Positions 34,603-43,490 of a stretch of 64,000 nucleotides of DNA are shown here, piece by piece (position 1 is the stretch's first letter; every line of letters begins with the position of its first letter). The stretch comes from Streptomyces sp. NBC_01445 (GTDB lineage Bacteria > Actinomycetota > Actinomycetes > Streptomycetales > Streptomycetaceae). A model generated the notes under the pieces. That model ran no database searches and was not told the DNA's origin. It was given only the letters and a program-made list of their open reading frames with translations. Location of the stretch: contig NZ_CP109486.1 in assembly GCF_035918235.1 (NCBI RefSeq), positions 186,001-250,000 of the forward strand, in the 5' to 3' direction. Both the position numbers and the translations under genes were made by a program.

Positions 34603-35034
34603 CTAAGGGCCCAAGCCAGCCAGGAGCGGGGCAGGATGAGTGAGATCATTGAAGGCCGCCTGGAGCGCCTCCACACTCCACAGCCCTAGGCTCACATCGC
34701 TTGACTGAAGATCCGGAAGCCCCGGGCCCGCCCAGCGCGTTGAAGCATGAGCAGCAGAGTGGCCAAGTGTGGCGCACAGTCACAAAAATTCCGATCTTGT
34801 CGACCCCGGCGACTCGCCCAAAACATCGAACACGCGCTCTACTGAAATCTATGAGCACCATCGCACCGCACACTCTGACCGAACGGCAGCGCCGCATCGT
34901 CGCGTGCGCTCGTGAATGGGACGCGCCGGATTCGACCTCCTCCGCCACCGCATCCTCCTGCCCTGACAGACACTCGGTGTCACCACCGACTACGGGCCAG
35001 ACCCAAGCGAGCGGTGTAACTGGGCTTGGTGTGG
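34603..35034. other. Flank of IS elements, no supported gene
   Basis: About 430 bp after the IS701 target repeat. A short rightward frame from ATG 34852 (MSTIAPHTLTERQRRIVACA) looks like the beginning of a lost gene but changes frame within 40 codons. Near 35012 GCGGTGTAACTG resembles the inner end of the IS256-type terminal repeat, just beyond the C-terminal IS256 fragment. Confidence 0.35.
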
Positions 35035-35148
35035 CTAGAGTTGGCCTGCGGTGAGGCGGCCGTCGAAGGCCAGGTCGAAGGCGTTCATGGCACCCTTCCA
35101 GCGTATGGTCCAGTGTTTGCGGCCGGCGCCGGTCGGGTCGAGGCTTCC
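35035..35148 (-). pseudogene. IS256-family transposase, last 37 codons
   Basis: The leftward frame reads SLDPTGAGRKHWTIRWKGAM, then NAFDLAFDGRLTAGQL and stop. This is the characteristic C-terminus of IS256/Mutator transposases. The rest is absent. It could be the missing end of the half element at 571-1115 or part of another copy. Confidence 0.65.
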
Positions 35149-35230
35149 TGGACCCGCTGGTCCAGCCCGTCCTCGCGCCAGCCGCTCTCCTTCGAGGGGC
35201 GTCGAAGTGTTGGCTGCCGGCAATGGTCCT

Positions 35231-36108
35231 GTGACCAGCACAGACGTGTACGCGCGGACGAGCCGGATCTCGCCGCGCTGGCGGCCCTCCTGGTCGACCG
35301 CACGCGCGCTGCATTCTGTCTCGTGCTGTTGGACGGCCGCGCGTGAACGGCGACTGAGCTGGCCCGCCTTGCCGGTGTCGCCCTGTCCACCGCGACGAGC
35401 CATCTGAACCGGTTGGTGACCGGCGGGCAGCTGGCCGAGGAGCACGAGGGCAGGCACCGCTATGTCTGGCTCGCTGACCCGGGCATCGCCGAGATGATCG
35501 AGGGGCTTGCCGCCTGGGCGCCCCATCGCCAGGTGCCGGTGCGTTCCCTCACCGCGGCGCGTCGGCTCCGCGCGCTCGCCCTTGCCCGTGTCTGCTACGA
35601 CCACTTGGCGGGCTCCGTGGCCGTCGCGATCACCGACGCGATGACCACCGAAGGGTTCCTATCCTGGGACTACGGGCTGACGCTCACTGCCTCGGGAGCC
35701 CGCTGGCTCAGAGAGCTGGGCATCGTCGACGAAGCGCCCGGATCGTCGCCCCGACCGCATGTGCGTACGTGCGTCGACTGGACCGAGCAACGGCTCCATC
35801 TGGCGGGTGGTGTGGGAGCTGCCGTCTTCCGTCACGCCGTCGAGGAGTCGTGGCTCGTCCATGCGCACGACACACGTGTGGTGCGGCTGACGGACGACGG
35901 CGGAGCGCTCTTCGCCTGCACCCACGGCTGCCGGACACGACACTGCCCGCCGACTGAGGTCCACCCGTCGTACGGCCTGCCGCCGGAGCACCACCGTGTG
36001 ACCCGCCGAGTGGTCGCCAGGCGAATCGTCACCGGGACAGTGCAGTTCGACAGGTGCTGTGGCCGTTGCGACATGGCTGCACTGACACTCCCGGGCGCGA
36101 GGCTCTGA
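35231..36108 (+). pseudogene. ArsR-family regulator with two lesions
   Basis: The N-terminus (VTSTDVYAR) is in one frame from GTG 35231. After about 35255 homology continues one frame over: DEPDLAALAALLVDRTRAAF, CLVLLDGRA, then TGA at 35344-35346 where Trp is usual, then TATELARLAGVALSTATSHL and a normal ArsR-type C-domain to 36108 ending in DRCCGRCDMAA. The frameshift and the stop both hit the winged-helix region. The gene lies just upstream of the homoserine dehydrogenase operon and may have been its regulator. Confidence 0.75.
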
Positions 36109-36111
36109 TCA

Positions 36112-36133
36112 GCCGCAGCGCACTGGCTGCGGC
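36112..36133. repeat. Inverted repeat before the homoserine operon
   Basis: GCCGCAGC and GCTGCGGC (8 bp, 6-base loop), between the ArsR pseudogene stop and the ribosome-binding site of the operon. It could be a terminator for the former or a leader hairpin of the latter. Confidence 0.4.
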
Positions 36134-36154
36134 ACACCGTGAAGGAGTCATCAC

Positions 36155-37246
36155 ATGGGCCGATACGACCTCGCCCTCATCGGATTCGGGGGCGTCAACC
36201 GCGCGCTGGCCGAGCTCATATCTCAGCGTGGGGACAGCCTCGCCGAGGAGCTGGGCTTCGCCCTGCGCGTCGTGGCGATCACCGACCTGCGGGCCGGTTC
36301 CCTGGTCGACGCCGACGGCATCGACCTGGCTCCGCTGCTGGCGGCCGAACCTGGTGAGCTGAAGTTCGCCGGTCTACCCGGCGGCAGTGCCGACCCGCGC
36401 AACGAGTGGGTGATCCGCGAGGTCCCGGCCGACATCGTCGCCGAGGCGACGTTCACCAACCCCACCGATGGCGAACCCGCCCTCTCCCATGTGCGCTGGG
36501 CTCTAAAGGCCGGCAAGCACGTGTGCACCACCAACAAGGGGCCGGTCGCGCTCGCCGCCAGTGAGCTCAAGCTGCTGGCCGCCGATCACGGTGTCGGTTT
36601 CGAGTTCGAGGGCTCGGTGCTCAGCGGGACTCCGATCCTGCGCACCGCCCAGCGGATGTTCGGCGGCCTGGAGATCACTGGTGTCCAGGGCATCATGAAC
36701 GGCACGTCGAACTACATCCTCGGACGGCTCGAGGAAGGCATCGACCTGTCGGCGGCCATCGTGGAGGCCCAGGAGCTGGGATACGCCGAGGCCGATCCCA
36801 CCGCCGACATCGAGGGCCACGACGTTCAGCTCAAGGTGATGATCCTTGCTAACGAGATCCTCGGCGCCGATCTGTGCCGCGAGGACGTGTTCTGCGAGGG
36901 CATTTCCAAGATCACCCCGGAGGACGCGCGGGACGCCGTGTCGAAGGGGCTGCGCTGGAAGCTGGTCGGTTCGGCCACCCGCCGGGCGGACGGCACCGTC
37001 GACGCCCGCGTGGCTCCTCTCGCGCTGCCGGGCCACCACCCGCTCGCGGGAATCTCCGGACCAGTCAACGCGGTCGCCTTCCACACCGACCTCCTCGGCA
37101 CCGTCACCGTGTCGGGACCCGGCGCCGGCCGCATCGAGACGGCCTACGCCCTGCTGTCGGACATCATCGCCATCCACCAGCGCCACCACGCGGACGACGA
37201 CACCGCCCCCCTGCCCCGTGTTCTTCAGGAGACCCACCGTGGCTGA
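36155..37246 (+). CDS. Homoserine dehydrogenase-like enzyme
   Basis: A 363-residue NAD(P)-dependent enzyme of the homoserine dehydrogenase family, which interconverts L-homoserine and L-aspartate 4-semialdehyde. The Rossmann motif [13 protein letters not shown] is at residues 10-22, the [13 protein letters not shown] segment holds a conserved Lys, and the substrate region has [16 protein letters not shown] and [19 protein letters not shown]. There is no C-terminal ACT domain, so feedback control by threonine is not expected. ATG 36155 has GAAGGAG 7 bases upstream. It is the first of three overlapping genes that together lead to fumarate, which suggests the oxidative direction. Confidence 0.88.
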   Translation: MGRYDLALIGFGGVNRALAELISQRGDSLAEELGFALRVVAITDLRAGSLVDADGIDLAPLLAAEPGELKFAGLPGGSADPRNEWVIREVPADIVAEATFTNPTDGEPALSHVRWALKAGKHVCTTNKGPVALAASELKLLAADHGVGFEFEGSVLSGTPILRTAQRMFGGLEITGVQGIMNGTSNYILGRLEEGIDLSAAIVEAQELGYAEADPTADIEGHDVQLKVMILANEILGADLCREDVFCEGISKITPEDARDAVSKGLRWKLVGSATRRADGTVDARVAPLALPGHHPLAGISGPVNAVAFHTDLLGTVTVSGPGAGRIETAYALLSDIIAIHQRHHADDDTAPLPRVLQETHRG

Positions 37247-38666
37247 CACCGTTGTGTCCCCCCGTATCGAGTTCGTCACCGGCATGGAGCCCGTGCACAA
37301 CCCCTACACCGGCGAGGTCATCACCGCCGTGCCCACCGACGACGCAACCGCAGTCGGCGCCATCCTGCAGCAGGCCAGGGCCGGCCGCCGCATCGCAGGC
37401 GCCCTGTCCCGCGCCACCCGGGCCTCCATCCTGGAGCGCACCGCCCGGCTGGTCGAGCGGCGGGCCGAGTCCTTCGCCGAACTGATCGTCAACGAGGCGG
37501 GCAAGACCATCACCCAGGCCCGCAAGGAGGTCGCCCGCGCCGTCAACACTCTCGCGCTGTCCGCGGCCGAGGTCCGGCGCAACGCTGGCGAGGTCATCCC
37601 CTTCGACTCCTACGAGGGCTCCGAGAAGCGGCAGGGCTGGTTCACCCGCGAACCCCTCGGCATCATCGCCGCCATCACCCCGTTCAACGACCCTCTCAAC
37701 CTGGTCGCCCACAAGCTGGGCCCGGCCGTCGCCGGCGGCAACGCAGTCATCCTCAAACCGTCTGCTCTCACCCCGCTGTCCGCGATGCGCCTGGTCAACA
37801 CCCTCGTCGAGGCCGGGATGCCAGAGGAGATCGTCACGGTCGTCAACGGCAGTGCCGATGTCGGGGCCGCAATCGTCAGCGCCCCCGATGTGCGCATGGT
37901 GTCGTTCACCGGAGGGTTCGCCACCGGCGAGGCCATCTCCCGCTCGGCCGGCCTGAAGAAGTTGGCCATGGATCTCGGCGGCAACGCCCCGGTCATCGTC
38001 ATGGACGACGCGGACCTGGACGAGGCGGTGGCGTCGTGCGTCTCCGGTGCGTTCTGGGCCGCGGGCCAGAACTGCATCGGCACCCAGCGGATCCTGATCG
38101 CGGCCGAGGTGTACGAGTCCTTCCGCGATGCCTTCGTCGCCGGCACGAAGGCGCTGCGCGTGGGGGACCCGTTCGACGAGCGCACCGACGTCGGCCCCAT
38201 GATCACCGAGGAGGCCGGGCGTGCCACCCGGATGAAGGTCGATGCCGCGGTGGCCCAGGGAGCCGTGCTGCTGTGCGGCAACGCGCTGAACGGCTCCCTG
38301 TATACGCCGACGGTCCTGGAAGACGTCCCGGCCACCTGCACCATCTGGCAGGAGGAGGCATTCGCTCCGGTCGTCGTACTCCAGCCGTTCGCTTCCTTCG
38401 AGGACGCCATCGAGCAGGCCAACGCCATCGACTACAGCCTCCACGCGGGCATCTTCACCTCGCGTCTGGACCGGGCGCTGTCCGCGGCCCGGCTGCTGGA
38501 AGCCGGCGGAGTGATGATCAATGACTCGTCCGACTACCGGTTTGACGCGATGCCGTTCGGCGGGTTCAAGTACGGGAGCATGGGCCGCGAGGGCGTGCGC
38601 TTCGCCTTCGAGGAGATGACCCAGCCTAAGGTCGTCTGCGTCAACCACCTGGACGATGTACGGTGA
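37239..38666 (+). CDS. Aldehyde dehydrogenase, likely semialdehyde type
   Basis: A 475-residue NAD(P)-dependent dehydrogenase of the ALDH superfamily. It shows the [20 protein letters not shown] cofactor region, [30 protein letters not shown] and the catalytic Cys279 in [10 protein letters not shown]. The residue at 245, usually the general-base Glu in E-L-G-G, is Asp (MDLGG). GTG 37239 with AGGAG at 8 bases overlaps the dehydrogenase stop by 8 bases, so translation is coupled. By context I infer oxidation of aspartate 4-semialdehyde to aspartate. Other semialdehydes are possible. Confidence 0.85.
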   Translation: MADTVVSPRIEFVTGMEPVHNPYTGEVITAVPTDDATAVGAILQQARAGRRIAGALSRATRASILERTARLVERRAESFAELIVNEAGKTITQARKEVARAVNTLALSAAEVRRNAGEVIPFDSYEGSEKRQGWFTREPLGIIAAITPFNDPLNLVAHKLGPAVAGGNAVILKPSALTPLSAMRLVNTLVEAGMPEEIVTVVNGSADVGAAIVSAPDVRMVSFTGGFATGEAISRSAGLKKLAMDLGGNAPVIVMDDADLDEAVASCVSGAFWAAGQNCIGTQRILIAAEVYESFRDAFVAGTKALRVGDPFDERTDVGPMITEEAGRATRMKVDAAVAQGAVLLCGNALNGSLYTPTVLEDVPATCTIWQEEAFAPVVVLQPFASFEDAIEQANAIDYSLHAGIFTSRLDRALSAARLLEAGGVMINDSSDYRFDAMPFGGFKYGSMGREGVRFAFEEMTQPKVVCVNHLDDVR

Positions 38667-40069
38667 CCGGCTTCCGCATGGAGTGCGACTCCCTGGGGAC
38701 CCTCCCGGTCCCGGCTGACGCTTACTGGGGGGTGCACACCGCCCGGGCACTGGAGAACTTCCAGGCCAGCGGCATCCCGCTGGCTGCCCACCCGTCCCTG
38801 GTCCAGGCGTTGGCCATGGTCAAACGTGCTGCCGCCCGGGCCAACGGGGAGATTGGCGCGCTGGAGCCGGACACCGCCGGGGCCATCGAGGCCGCCTGTC
38901 AGGCCATCGAGGCCGGCCGCCACCATCAGGAGTTTCCGGTCGATGTCATCCAGGGCGGCGCCGGCACCAGCACCAACATGAATGCGAACGAGGTCATCGC
39001 CAACCTCGCTCTGGAGCATCTGGGTTTCGAGCGGGGCCGCTACGACGTGGTCTCCCCGCTCGACCATGTCAACCGCTGCCAGTCCACCAACGACGTCTAC
39101 CCCACCGCGCTGCGGCTTGCCGTCAGTACCGCCTTGGGCGGGCTGCTGGCCGAACTGGCCTCGCTCGCGGACACGTTCGCGGCCAAGGGAGACGAGTTCG
39201 CTCATGTGGTGAAGGTGGGCCGCACCCAGCTGCAGGACGCCGTCCCGATGACCCTCGGTCAGGAGTTCGCCGCCTTCGGCGTGACCCTGGGCGAGGATGT
39301 GGCCCGTATCCGCGAGGCTCTGCCGCTGCTGCACGAGATCAGCCTCGGCGCCACTGCCATCGGAACCGGCATCACCACGGAACCCGGGTATGCCGAGGCA
39401 GCCGTACGGCACCTGGCCGCTCTCACCGGGCTGGACCTGAAACCGGCCTTCGACCTGGTCGAGGCGACCTCCGACACCGGCGCCTTCCTGCTCGTGTCCG
39501 GTGTCCTGAAGCGGTCGGCGATCAAGTTGTCGAAGATCTGCAACGACCTGCGCTTGCTGTCCAGCGGCCCGCAGAGCGGTCTTGCCGAGATCGTGCTGCC
39601 GCCCCGCCAGGCGGGCTCGTCGATCATGCCGGGCAAGGTCAACCCTGTGATCCCAGAGATGTTCAACCAGATCTGCTACGCGGTGGCCGGCGCCGATGTT
39701 TCCATCACGATGGCGGCGGAGAACGGGCAACTCCAGCTCAACGCCTTCGAGCCGCTGATGGGGCACCTACTGCTGACCTCGATCCAGTGGCTCACGCGGG
39801 GCTGCTCGGCCCTGCGCTCGCACTGCGTGGCCGGGATCACCGCCAACGAGGAGCACCTAGCCCGGCAGGTCGCCCGGTCCGTGGGCTCGGTTACAGCCCT
39901 GACCCCGTACATCGGCTACACCGCGGCTGCCCGGATCGCGAAGCAGGCTCTGGAGACCGGGGCAGACGTGGCGGACCTCGTGGCCCAAGCTGGGCTGCTC
40001 GACCGGGACCAGGCGACCAAGCTGCTCAGACCCGAGCCGCGGAACCCTTCCTTCGTCGCAGGCGGTTGA
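38663..40069 (+). CDS. aspA: Aspartate ammonia-lyase
   Basis: A 468-residue member of the aspartase/fumarase superfamily that converts L-aspartate to fumarate and ammonia. It is closest to aspartases: [78 protein letters not shown] and the flexible catalytic loop [15 protein letters not shown] near residues 316-330. GTG 38663 overlaps the preceding stop in GTGA. It completes a route from homoserine to the TCA cycle with the two genes before it. Confidence 0.9.
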   Translation: MTGFRMECDSLGTLPVPADAYWGVHTARALENFQASGIPLAAHPSLVQALAMVKRAAARANGEIGALEPDTAGAIEAACQAIEAGRHHQEFPVDVIQGGAGTSTNMNANEVIANLALEHLGFERGRYDVVSPLDHVNRCQSTNDVYPTALRLAVSTALGGLLAELASLADTFAAKGDEFAHVVKVGRTQLQDAVPMTLGQEFAAFGVTLGEDVARIREALPLLHEISLGATAIGTGITTEPGYAEAAVRHLAALTGLDLKPAFDLVEATSDTGAFLLVSGVLKRSAIKLSKICNDLRLLSSGPQSGLAEIVLPPRQAGSSIMPGKVNPVIPEMFNQICYAVAGADVSITMAAENGQLQLNAFEPLMGHLLLTSIQWLTRGCSALRSHCVAGITANEEHLARQVARSVGSVTALTPYIGYTAAARIAKQALETGADVADLVAQAGLLDRDQATKLLRPEPRNPSFVAGG

Positions 40070-40074
40070 CACCC

Positions 40075-40260
40075 TTGAGCAGGGATCAGCACCGTGACGG
40101 CGTCACGGACATCGGGCATCTGGGCCGTGACTTCCCGGATGCCCTTACGCGTTCCAGCAAGGCGGCTTCGCGCCGCAGCAGACGTCGAAGCCGCCGCTGA
40201 CGACCTCGCGAGCAGACCGGCTCCTGGACACGTCCACGGAGCGCCTCACATCGCACCGGC
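40075..40260 (-). pseudogene. Lrp/AsnC regulator remnant, first copy
   Basis: The leftward sequence aligns base by base with the 3' part of the Lrp genes at 42043 and 54073. It contains MPDVRDAVTVLIP, corresponding to MPGVRDTVTALTL, and a diverged copy of the DFDIMVRLEA region. No intact frame remains. It lies directly behind aspA, so a regulator gene once stood here. Confidence 0.6.
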
Positions 40261-40398
40261 TTGTCGAGGCCAGCAGACCGGTCACCGCCGCCTGGTACAT
40301 CCCGCTCTTCGCAGTCAGCAATGCCGGAGGAGTCGGCCCTCCTTGCGCTCCGCATCCGATGCCATGCCCCCTTCCCACCCCATGAAGGATTGATTCCC

Positions 40399-40857
40399 AT
40401 GCTCGACTCTCTGGTGGCCAAGACCGTCGGTCCTGTGCTGTCACTCGTCCGCATCGTCCTCGGTGTCCTATTCGCCTGTCACGGCGCAGCATCGCTGTTC
40501 GGTGTGTGGGGCGGGGCGGCCGGCACCCACGGCGGCACGGTGCCGTTCGACTCCTGGCCGGACGGGTGGGCGGCGGTCATCGAAATAGTCTGCGGTGGCC
40601 TGGTGGCTCTGGGCCTGTTCACCCGGCTGGCGGCGCTGGTCTGCTCTGGCTCGATGGCCTATGCATACTTCGTCGTGCACCTGGCGGCGGGCCTTCTGCC
40701 GATCGAGAATGACGGCGAGCCGGCCGCACTGTACGCCTGGGCCTTCCTGCTGGTCGCCGCGCTGGGGTCCGGGCCGTGGGCTCTCGACCGGCTGCTGGCA
40801 ATCGAGCGGGCACCGCAGGCCGGGGCGCTCGAGCGTCAGGCAACCGTGGACGCCTGA
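40399..40857 (+). CDS. DoxX-family membrane protein
   Basis: A 152-residue protein with four spans: VLSLVRIVLGVLFACHGAAS, AAVIEIVCGGLVALGLFTRL, LVCSGSMAYAYFVVHL and YAWAFLLVAALGSGPWALDR. The R-x-x-x-G...H-G start and G-G-x-x-x-x-G-L-x-T-R motif are typical of DoxX/SURF4-like proteins. Members are linked to thiosulfate or quinone chemistry and oxidative stress, but the role here is unknown. ATG 40399 has AAGGA at 9-10 bases. An inverted repeat follows the stop. Confidence 0.85.
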   Translation: MLDSLVAKTVGPVLSLVRIVLGVLFACHGAASLFGVWGGAAGTHGGTVPFDSWPDGWAAVIEIVCGGLVALGLFTRLAALVCSGSMAYAYFVVHLAAGLLPIENDGEPAALYAWAFLLVAALGSGPWALDRLLAIERAPQAGALERQATVDA

Positions 40858-40868
40858 CACGTCATAAA

Positions 40869-40906
40869 GCTCGGGTCTCACCGATGCCTGACAGTGAACC
40901 CCGAGC
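40869..40906 (+). terminator. Hairpin after the DoxX gene
   Basis: GCTCGGG and CCCGAGC arms (7 bp) enclose a 24-base loop, 12 bases past the stop codon. A weak candidate because of the long loop. Confidence 0.4.
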
Positions 40907-41019
40907 AACCAGCAGAATCAGTGGTCTCACCGGGTGGGGGTGCTCCAAGCATGCTCACTGTCGTCGCGATGCTCGAGGCGTTCGCGGCCGCACCCCCGCC
41001 CGGCTAAACCCTGCCTCGT
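40907..41019. other. Leader region of the SMR pair, left part
   Basis: About 110 bp without a gene, between the DoxX hairpin and the second Lrp remnant. Together with 41111-41236 it makes up the upstream region of the SMR genes. I looked for guanidine-riboswitch features (paired hairpins with ACGR loops) and saw none I could support. Confidence 0.3.
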
Positions 41020-41110
41020 CGAGGCCGGTTGACGCCCCTGTACCAGGCATCAGCGCCGTAGTCGCGTCGCGTACGCGAGGCATCCGAGCCATGTCGCCCC
41101 GGCAGCCTGG
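41020..41110 (-). pseudogene. Lrp/AsnC regulator remnant, second copy
   Basis: The sequence aligns with the 3' end of the Lrp genes: MPRVRDATTALMPGT corresponds to MPGVRDTVTALTLSR. Only about 90 bp remain and it is strongly degraded. It is the second such relic between aspA and the intact Lrp gene. Confidence 0.5.
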
Positions 41111-41236
41111 TCGCGCTTCCGCGAGGGGCACTACCGGCTCACCACGCCCGCCGAGCAGAACACCGACGCTCCCCTGCCCCTCGCCCCGGGCCCCAGGCCC
41201 CAGGCCCACTCTCGACCAACTCCCCCTGGAGACTCC

Positions 41237-41650
41237 ATGTCCACCCCACAGGCGAACCGCTCTCAGAACCCGAACATTGGCTGGACCTGGCTGCTGATCT
41301 CTTCGCTCTTCGAGATCACCTTCGCGCTCTCCGCCGAGGCCACCCACGGCTTCACCCGCCTCGGCCCCTCCCTGCTCACCGTGGCTGCCGTCTCCTGCTC
41401 CATCTTCATGCTCTCCAAGGCACTGAAGTCGATCGACGTCGGAGTCGGCTATACCGTCTGGTCCGGCATCGGAAGCGTCGGCACTGTCGTCTTCAGCACG
41501 CTCGTCTACGACGAGCCCCTGACGCTGTGGAAGGTCCTGGCTTTCGTCCTGATCATCGGAGGTGCCGCCACCCTGCAGATCAGCGACAGATTCGAAGTGA
41601 AGAAGAAGGCCACCGAGCGCAGCTCCCGCTCTCACCAGCCCGTTGCGTAA
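41237..41650 (+). CDS. SMR-family exporter subunit (longer partner)
   Basis: A 137-residue small multidrug resistance protein with four spans. WTWLLISSLFEITFALSAEA carries the essential membrane Glu in span 1, then GFTRLGPSLLT, VGVGYTVWSGIGSVGTVV in span 3, and FVLIIGGAATLQIS in span 4, followed by a charged tail. Together with the next gene it has the look of a heteromeric pair (EbrAB/YkkCD type). ATG 41237 follows TGGAG. SMR proteins of the Gdx subtype export guanidinium, which suits the proposed pathway, but the subtype is not settled by sequence here. Confidence 0.85.
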   Translation: MSTPQANRSQNPNIGWTWLLISSLFEITFALSAEATHGFTRLGPSLLTVAAVSCSIFMLSKALKSIDVGVGYTVWSGIGSVGTVVFSTLVYDEPLTLWKVLAFVLIIGGAATLQISDRFEVKKKATERSSRSHQPVA

Positions 41651-41691
41651 CACTCCCGCCCCGCGAACCTGACGCACAAGGAGTCAGCCCC

Positions 41692-42009
41692 ATGACCTGG
41701 GTCTACCTCAGCATCGCCGTTGTCTTCGAGATCTGCTTCGCTCTAGGCACCAACGCCACTAACGGATTCACCCGCCTATGGCCCTCAGTGCTGACCCTGC
41801 TGGCCGCCGCTGGAGGCATCTACACCCTGTCCCTGGCCCTACTCGAGCTCGACGTCTCGGTCGGCTACACCATCTGGACCGGCGTGGGCGGCGTCGGCAC
41901 CGTCATCATGGGCGCCATCCTCTTCAAGGAGAAGATCACCCTCACCCGTCTACTGTCCTTCGCCGCGATCATCAGCGGCGCCGTCATCCTGCGCCTGACC
42001 TCCATCTGA
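41692..42009 (+). CDS. SMR-family exporter subunit (shorter partner)
   Basis: A 105-residue SMR protein of standard length. Span 1 YLSIAVVFEICFALGTNATN contains the Glu at residue 13, followed by GFTRLWPSVLT, VSVGYTIWTGVGGVGTVI and a fourth span LSFAAIISGAVILRL. ATG 41692 has AAGGAG 9 bases upstream, 41 bp after its partner. Its 3' two thirds are duplicated almost exactly at 51177-51401. Confidence 0.88.
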   Translation: MTWVYLSIAVVFEICFALGTNATNGFTRLWPSVLTLLAAAGGIYTLSLALLELDVSVGYTIWTGVGGVGTVIMGAILFKEKITLTRLLSFAAIISGAVILRLTSI

Positions 42010-42042
42010 TCCACAAGGACACGCACACAGTCGGCCCTCGGC

Positions 42043-42504
42043 CTACCAGGCTGCAGGGCCGTTTCCGCCTCGCGGGCGGCTGACGACCCTGGACAGGGTG
42101 AGTGCTGTGACCGTGTCCCGTACGCCGGGCATCTGGGCGATCTCCTCCCAGATGTCTCGCACACGCTCCAGTGAGGTCGCCTCGAGGCGCACCATGATGT
42201 CGAAGTCGCCGCTGAGGATTTCGCAGATCACGACTTCGGGGATGAGTTTGAGCGCGGCCAGGACGTCTCCGCCGCGCATGCGGTCCTGGCGGTAGACGAG
42301 CACGAGAGCCGAGACGACATCTTCACCAGCGTCCTCGCCGGGCCGGACGATGGTGTAGCCGGCGATGTGGCCCTGTCGCTCCAAGCGCTCGATGCGCTGA
42401 CGGACGGCGTTGCGGGACAGCAGAACCCGGCTGGCCAGCTCGGCATGAGAGATGCGGGCGTTACGCGCCAGCTCAACGATGATCTTCTCGTCGATGGCGT
42501 CCAA
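42043..42504 (-). CDS. Lrp/AsnC-family regulator, copy 1
   Basis: A 153-residue regulator. The N-terminal helix-turn-helix is DEKIIVELARNARISHAELA and SRNAVRQRIERLERQGHIAG. The RAM effector domain follows (VVSALVLVYRQDRMRGGDVL, GDFDIMVRLEATSLERVRDI). The start is TTG 42504 with AAGGAG 10 bases upstream; the paralogue at 54531 uses GTG at the same codon. Lrp-type proteins usually sense amino acids, which fits the amino-acid enzymes around it. The two copies are about 90% identical by eye. It is convergent with the SMR pair. Confidence 0.9.
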   Translation of the reverse strand: MDAIDEKIIVELARNARISHAELASRVLLSRNAVRQRIERLERQGHIAGYTIVRPGEDAGEDVVSALVLVYRQDRMRGGDVLAALKLIPEVVICEILSGDFDIMVRLEATSLERVRDIWEEIAQMPGVRDTVTALTLSRVVSRPRGGNGPAAW

Positions 42505-42580
42505 GGTGGGCGGTCTCCTTCACGAACAGGGCCCCCACAGCCAGGGCGCTGACGGGGGCCGGTGCACAATGTCGGACCTG

Positions 42581-43258
42581 TCAGGAGTGGCGATGAGTAG
42601 GCCCTCCGGAGCAGAGCAGCCGCTGTGCCAATGCCAGGGGGGACTTAGCGGTCGCGTAGGCGTGCGCGGATTCGTCTGCGGCCCCGTATCCCCACAGTAC
42701 GCGGATCGCCGGGATGCCTTCGGCGGCTGCGCTCAGCACGTCGTAGCCTCGATCGCCCACCATCAGCGGCCGCGAGATATCGACCCCATGCAGCCGCAGA
42801 CGCTGCAGGCACTCCCGGATCACGTCCCGCTTGCTGCTGCGGCCTGCCACATCGGATGTGCCGCACACGGTCACCATGTGCGCGGCCAGGCCGTAGTGCT
42901 CGGTGATCCTCACAGCCTGGTCTTCGACCTTCGAGGTCGCCACCGCCATGGGGAAACCGGCCCGCGCCAGGGCCTCCAGCAAGTCGGGCACACCTTCGTA
43001 CACGCTGCTGTCCAGGGCACCCGTCCTGGCGTACTCAGCGCGGTAGAGCTGTAGGGCTCGCTTCGCCGTCGGCCCGTCGAGGCAGACGACCTCACGGAAC
43101 GTCTGGTACATGGGTGGACCGACGAAGCTGCGCAGCCTGTCGGGGTCCGGCACAGGTGCTCCGATGGCCATGAGCGTGGCGGCGACGCTGCTGGTGATGC
43201 CCGGGGCGGAATCCACCAGAGTGCCGTCGAGGTCAAGCAGAAGACATGTGGGTCTCAC
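42581..43258 (-). CDS. HAD-family phosphatase, copy 1
   Basis: A 225-residue HAD hydrolase (phosphoglycolate phosphatase-like). Motif I is LLLDLDGTLVDS, the alpha-helical cap follows, motif II is MAVATSK, motif III Lys is in SSKRDVI, and motif IV is MVGDRGYDVLSA. The substrate is unknown. In this setting a phosphorylated amino-acid intermediate is one possibility. Residues 5-195 are identical to the copy at 54649-55314 because the DNA itself appears unchanged over 549 bp. Only the ends differ. Confidence 0.87.
   Translation of the reverse strand: MRPTCLLLDLDGTLVDSAPGITSSVAATLMAIGAPVPDPDRLRSFVGPPMYQTFREVVCLDGPTAKRALQLYRAEYARTGALDSSVYEGVPDLLEALARAGFPMAVATSKVEDQAVRITEHYGLAAHMVTVCGTSDVAGRSSKRDVIRECLQRLRLHGVDISRPLMVGDRGYDVLSAAAEGIPAIRVLWGYGAADESAHAYATAKSPLALAQRLLCSGGPTHRHS
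42683..43231. repeat. 549-bp repeat, copy 1 (matches 54730-55278)
   Basis: The DNA from CCCGTATCC at 42683 to CCGTCGAG at 43231 appears identical to 54730-55278, at a constant offset of 12,047 bp. It covers most of the HAD gene. The sharp drop in similarity outside suggests gene conversion or a very recent exchange. Confidence 0.85.
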
Positions 43259-43312
43259 GGGGTCCCCCTTTAAGCCGCCGCTGCGGCGGCGGATCGTAGG
43301 GCAGTTGGGTCA

Positions 43313-43490
43313 GCACACGAACGTCGTGTCGAGGACGGCGCGGATGTCGGCGACGAGTTCGTCGGCGTCCTCCAGGCCGATGAACAGCCGTAGGTGCCCG
43401 TAACCTCTGGAAGGGTTCGGGGTAGGTCTTCATGCCGCCACGTCCGCTGCCGCCGACGTGCACGATCAGAGACGTCGTGCCCAAGGTGTA
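43313..43490 (-). pseudogene. Cys/Met-type PLP enzyme, C-terminal remnant
   Basis: The leftward sequence reads TSLIVHVGGSGRGGMKTYPE PFQR, then after a frameshift HLRLFIGLEDADELVADIRA and VLDTTFVC before a stop. It corresponds to the last 58 residues of the lyase at 55372, and is closer to that copy than to the lyase at 44251. So a 55372-type lyase originally stood beside HAD copy 1 and was replaced by the 44251 lyase and the aquaporin. The aquaporin C-terminus overlaps this relic. Confidence 0.7.

Noticed and set aside
37164..38750. 528-residue leftward open frame
   Set aside because: Antisense to the aldehyde dehydrogenase, which has all family motifs.
41111..41236. Guanidine riboswitch upstream of the SMR pair
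   Set aside because: Expected from the proposed function, but I could not find the paired ACGR-loop hairpins or a ykkC-like core. A covariance search would be needed.
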